From: Galbula dea
Taxonomy: Eukaryota > Chordata > Aves > Piciformes > Galbulidae
Direction: 5' to 3'
Assembly: GCA_013399015.1 (NCBI GenBank)
Contig: VWZX01006555.1
Location: 39,181 to 103,180 of the forward strand
DNA: 64,000 bases
Numbering within the stretch: the stretch's first letter is position 1; each line of letters starts with the position of its first letter. The position numbers and the translations under genes were made by a program. The notes under the pieces were generated by a model that had not been told where the DNA came from, did no database searches, and worked only from the letters and a program-made list of their open reading frames with translations. Below are positions 46,401 through 52,400 of this stretch, in pieces.

Positions 46401-49400
46401 CTTGGTTTCACTCCATCTCTTAGCACTTCCCTCCCCAGCGTCGCGCTGTACAGCCGGTCGCTGCTGGCAGCACCGGCCGCCGTGCCGTGCCGTGCCGTAC
46501 CGTCTGCCCCGTGCCGAGCGAGGGGTTGGGGGTGGAGGGTGCCAGGCATGGGGAGTGGGTGGCTGTGCCACAGCAAGACCCCGCTCCCTGCTTCCCCTTA
46601 AGCTCGCTGATACGAAAAATCCATGCCGGTGCATGCATGGCCTCCCTGCCTCCATCCCTCCCTGCTCCCTATCCCTGTGGGTCCCGTGGGATGTGGTGGG
46701 TTTGGCTGGTGGAGAGGACAGGTTCCAGCACCCTCCACTTTTGCCTGCTCACCCAACAGTGCCACCGGCCTGCTCTTCTCCCTCAAAATGTCTCCTCCAT
46801 CCTTTGTTTCTTAGCTTCTTCCTTCCAGCCCATTCCCAACGGCTCCAGCCTGGTGTCTCCTGCTCCGGCGACTAACCGCGCTCCGTCTGTCTGTCTGTCC
46901 GTCCATCTGCTCCTCTCTCCCTCTCTCTCTCCCCTTCCATCCCAGCAGGCCTGTGGTGGACGATGCTACTCTTCCTCCTCTTGCGCTTTCCCCACCTCTC
47001 TTTCCCTCGCTATCCTCGACCTCCACCAGCAGGTGCCACCCCTCCGGCACCCAGGGCTCCATCGGCGCCGAGTTCCTGCCACCAGCTCCTTGCTTCCCTC
47101 TTGGCTCTGACTTTAACCTGACTTTTTCGGGTTTTGTTTGTTGGTTTTGGTTTGGTTTTTTTGCCTCCCCAGCTACCTCCAGGCTTCTCCGGTCTCCTCC
47201 TTGGTTGCCGTCTCCCCAGGGCGTGTGGTGGGTGTGCCAGAGGGGTTTGCCACCCCCGTGCCACCGCCTGTGCCTCCCCCTCTCCGCTTCACCACCACCC
47301 CAGCCCGTGTCCGTGTCAGCTTGGTGGTGTCGGTGGGCAGCTGGTGGCATGTCCTGTGGCTGTGCCGGTCCCCGTGCCCGGGCTTGTGCCTGTGACCTGC
47401 TGCCTAGCCCTGTGGATTGTGTGTCCTGTTGGATTTTAGCACCGTTGGCTCGGCTCGGGTGACTGCATCGTGGAGTGCCTGTCTGTGTGCACATCACCTT
47501 CCCTCTTGGATCCGGCCCCCAGCCCAGGGCTATCTTATCCTGCCACCCATGTGCCTGTGTCTCCTGGTGTCTCCTTGTGCATCCTTGGCAGTGTGGCCTC
47601 GGTGTGTGCCCGTCGTCCTCTGCCTTCCATCGCTGCTCTGTCCCTGTGCCCACCACAGCTCCTGGTTGCCCACCCTCCCTTCCACCATCCCGGAGCCAGC
47701 TGGGAGCTGCTGGCACAACCTCCCTCCCCCCAGAGCTGGCTGCCACAACCAGGGAACAGCTGGGACAGTGGTCCCAGCTCCTCCACAGCAGATGAAAAGG
47801 GAGGTGGTTACCAGCAGGCACCAAGCTCTCACCGCAGCGTGAAGCACCCGTGGGTCAGCCACATACCCAGAGACACGCCAGGGTGTGAAGGTGCTGAAGG
47901 GTGCTGGTGGGCCAAGTGGGTGCCCCTGGCATCACCGTAGGCTCTGTGGCTGCTGCAGATGGGACATGGGCAGCGTGGGGACCTGCTGCTGCGCTCTGAG
48001 GTGAGGTGCTGCAGGTCATTGGGCACCACTTGGCACCCAACCCTGCCTGGCAGCAGCGCAGTGGAACCAGCCTGCACCAGCTGGGGTCTCTTGGTGCTGG
48101 GAGACTGGTGGGCTGGAGGAGGTGACACACAGCCACCAGCAGCACGACCTTGGGAATCCTCATATCCCAGCTGTGGCCCCATCCCAGCCAGGGGGCTAGC
48201 ACAGCCCAGGCATGGCATCCACTGGGAGACAGTGCCCAGGGAGACCTTCGCTGTCTGGCCCTTAGCTCCTGGCCCCTCTCCTTTAGGGCACTGCCTCTCT
48301 TTCCCCAGGTTGCCAGCTGGCAGCAAGGCAGTGAACACGGCACCGGCACCCGGGCAGCCACCCCACGATGAGTCCGACCGCAAGACGGAGCCGCACTCCT
48401 CTGTCTCCGACCTTGTCAACTCCTTGACCAGCGAGATGTTGATGGTGGGTGAATGAAGGGGTCTCCAGGAACAACATCCCACCCTGGGCACCACCCGGGC
48501 ATCTCCTCCCATCCTCTTATCCCTGCTCTTCCCCTGTACCGCAAGCATCCTGGCACGTCCCAGCCTCCTCTGCCAAGTCTCTGTCACCGGCAGGCACCGT
48601 GGTTGGCACGGCCCCGGCTCGGCCAAGGCAGTGGGGCTGTCCCCCTTGGGCTGGCGTGAGGAAGCTGTGACAGTGCAGAGAGGGACAAGTGCTGTCAGGA
48701 GGGATTTGGCTAATTGGCACTCCTTGTCCCTGGGGACACGTGGCACGGAGCCAGGAGTCATCTGAGTCGCTGGCGAGGGGCAGAGAGATGGGGAGAGGAT
48801 GATGGCCTCTGACAGCTGACAGGGCTGGGGGTTGGGTGCTGAAATGAACCACATTTGAGTGCTGAAACCAGGGGACTGGGGTGTCCAGACCCCACTGCTG
48901 CCCTCACCTTCCTGCTCCTCCACCCACCACAGCTCTCCCCAGGCTCTGAGGATGACGAGGGCCATGAAGGTGTCAGCAGGGAGAACCTGGGCCGCATCCA
49001 GTTCAGTGTTGGCTACAACTTCCAAGAGTCCACCTTGACTGTCAAGATCATGAAGGCACAAGAGCTGCCAGCCAAGGACTTCAGCGGCACAAGCGACCCC
49101 TTCGTCAAGATCTACCTGCTCCCTGACAAGAAGCACAAGCTGGAGACCAAGGTGAAGAGGAAGAACCTCAACCCTCACTGGAATGAGACCTTTCTCTTTG
49201 AAGGTAGGGACTGGGATGGACTGGAGTGGAATGGGGATGGGAGTGGAGGGCCTGTGGGACCTTCTGTCCTACTTCCTGGGCTGGACTGTAGAATCTTAGA
49301 ATCACAGAATCATTGAGGTTGGAAAAGACCTTGAAGATCATCGAGTCAAATCCTTAACCAGCACAGCCAGGGCACCACTAACCCATGGCCCTCAGCACCA

Positions 49401-52400
49401 CAGCTCCAGGGCTCTGAAACCCCTCCAGGGATGGGGACTCCACCACTGCCCTGGGCAGCCTGGGCTAGGACTTGACAGCCCTTTTGGGGAAGAAATTGTT
49501 CCTCATGGCCAACCTAAACCTCCCCTGGCACAACTGGAGGCTGTTTCCTCTTGTCCTGTCACTTTTTCCTTGGCAGAAGAGCCCACCCCCCACCTGGCTC
49601 CAGCCTCCTCTCAGGGAGCTGCAGAGAGTGACAAGGCCAAGGATTAGCTCGAGCTACCAATATGGTGACTATGGGAGATGAGATGGTTTGGTCAAGCCAT
49701 CAAAGCCAGGTTGAAGGTGCTTGCTCTGCACCCAAAAAAAAGAAGGCACGAGGGGAAACTCCTTCCCTCACCCAGCAGGCACCCATAGGTGGGTGCACAC
49801 AGGGGAATTAATCTGCTACCAGCCATCATGGTGGCCTGAAGCTATAAGAGGTGCCTCCATCCTGTCATCTGCTCCCCCTCCACTGCTTGGTGCCAATATC
49901 TCCTGTTCAGCACGGGCAAGGCAGGGTAGCAGCAGCACCAAGTGCCACTTGGCATGGCCACCATGGCTCCTCATCCTCTCTTGTCTCTGGCCCAGGGTTC
50001 CCCTATGAGAAGGTGGTGCAGCGGGTGCTGTACCTCCAGGTCCTGGACTATGACCGCTTCAGCCGCAATGACCCCATCGGGGAGGTGTCCATCCCCCTCA
50101 ACAAGGTGGACCTCACCCAGATGCAGACCTTCTGGAAGGACCTGAAACCCTGCAGTGATGGCAGCGTAAGGCCCTGATCCCTATCCCACCCCCTGGGGAC
50201 AGTCATCAGGAGGAGGCCACCCCCTCAGCCTGGGTCCCAAAGGGAATACCAGCCTCTTGCTACCCCAGCAGGGGTGTTTTCTGCTTTGCAAGAAGGTTTG
50301 ATGTCCACTGGGGAGGTTTCTCTTCCTAAAGCTTTCTATTAAGGCATATCTTTATATTTTAATGTATTTATATTTGTATTAAGGCACTAATTAGTCCAAA
50401 GTGTCTTATTTTGGGTCAAAAGAAACCCTTTCAGGGAGATCTAAAATGAAAGTTTTCTCCTGCCTCCAGCAAGACCAGAAAAAGTCCCACTGGGGTTGGC
50501 CACATTTTCTCCTGCCCTGATTTTCCATGCAACCCCAAAAGTCCACCACTGGGACATCTCTTGGAGAAGGGGGGGAGGTCCCAGCCAGCACCCCACACCC
50601 ACAGTGGGACACAATGGCTTTGGGTGCCCTATCGGGTCTCGGGTTGAGTGCTGTGGCAAGGGGTAGGTGGTTTTGGGTGCCCACCTAACAGCCTCCATGG
50701 ATCCCCCCCAGGGAAGCCGTGGAGAGCTGCTGCTGTCCCTGTGCTACAACCCTTCAGCCAACTCCATCGTGGTGAACATCATCAAAGCACGTAACCTCAA
50801 AGCCATGGACATCGGCGGCACGTCAGGTACGAGCCCCAGCTCCTGCCACGCCAGCTGTGGCCACCTGATATCCAGCCAGGGCTGAGAGCACCTCCTCTCT
50901 CCCCACCCCCTCCCCAGATCCCTACGTGAAGGTGTGGCTGATGTACAAGGACAAGCGGGTGGAGAAGAAGAAGACAGTGGTGATGAAGAGGTGCCTGAAC
51001 CCTGTCTTCAACGAGTCCTTTGCCTTCGACATCCCCACGGAGCGGCTGCGGGAGACGACCATCGTCATCACCGTCATGGACAAGGACAGGCTGAGCCGCA
51101 ACGATGTCATCGGCAAGGTGGGTCCCCTGCTGCTGGGGGCGTGGTGGAAGGACCTCAGGGGTGTGTCTTGCTCTGGGGTAGCAGCTAGGAGATGCCTTTG
51201 TCCCTGACTGATTGTGACCTGTGAGATCTCAAGCGTGGGGAGGTCTGTTGTGTTGGCTTTGCTTGGCCATCTGTGGTTCTGGCTGGGGTGTGAGGCAGCA
51301 AGGACTTGCCTGGCAGGAGCAAGAGGACAAGGTGGTGGCCTCTATTCATGCTCTGTGATGATACCCAACTTGGAGGAGTGGCTGAGACCCCATCAGGCTG
51401 TGCTGCCATTCAGAGAGACCTGGACAAGCTGAGAGTTGGGGGAAGAGGAACCTCAGGAAGTTCAACAAGGCCAAGTGTAGAGTCCTGCACCTGGGGAGGA
51501 ATAACCTCATGGAGCAGGGCAGGTGAGGGGTTGAGCTGCTGGAAAGCAGCTCCACAGAGAAGGACCTGGAAGTGCTGAAGGACAAGGTCACCATGAGCCA
51601 GCAATGTGACCTAGTGGCAAAGAAGGCCAATGAGCTCCTGGGGTGCATTAGAAGAGCAGGACCAGCAGGTTGAAGGTTCTCCTTCCACTCTACTCTGATC
51701 TAGTCAGGCCACAGCTGGAGTCCTGGTTCCAGTTCTGGACTCCCAAGCTCCAGAGAGACAAGGAACTGCTGCAGAGAGTCCAGCAGAGCCCAGGAAGATG
51801 CTGAGGGCACTGGAGCAGCTCTGGCAGCAGGAAAGGCTGAGAGCCCTAGGGATGCTGAGCCTGGAGAAGAGCAGCCCCAGAGGGGAGCTGCTCAATGCTG
51901 AGCAAGAGCTGAAGGCTGAGGGCAAGAGGCTGGGGCCAGACTCTGCTCAGTGGTGCCCAGGGCCAGGCCAAGGGGCACTGGGCACAAACTGGAACCCAGG
52001 AGGTTCCAGCTGAGCAGGAGGAGAAGCTTGTTTGGTGTGAGGGTGTTGGAGCTCTGGCCCAGGCTGCCCAGAGAGGTTGTGGATTCTCCTTCTGGGGAGA
52101 CATCCCAAAGGCAGCTGGAGGTGACCCTGGGCAAGCTGCTGTGGGTGCCCCTGCTGGAGCAGGGGGGTTGGGCTGGATGATCCCCAGAGGTCCCTTCCAT
52201 GTCCCTCCAGCCTGTGATCCTGTACCTCCTGCCATGCCATGCTGCAGCACAGCCTGTGACGAGGTGAACATCAAGCTGCCAAGAGGCTATTTATAGCAAG
52301 GCAAAAATCGAAGTCCCCAGTGGCTCCTGTGTGTTGCAGTGCCAGGTAGAGCTGGAGCCTCCCCCTTGGCATCACCATCCCCAGCAGGCACAGGGCACAG

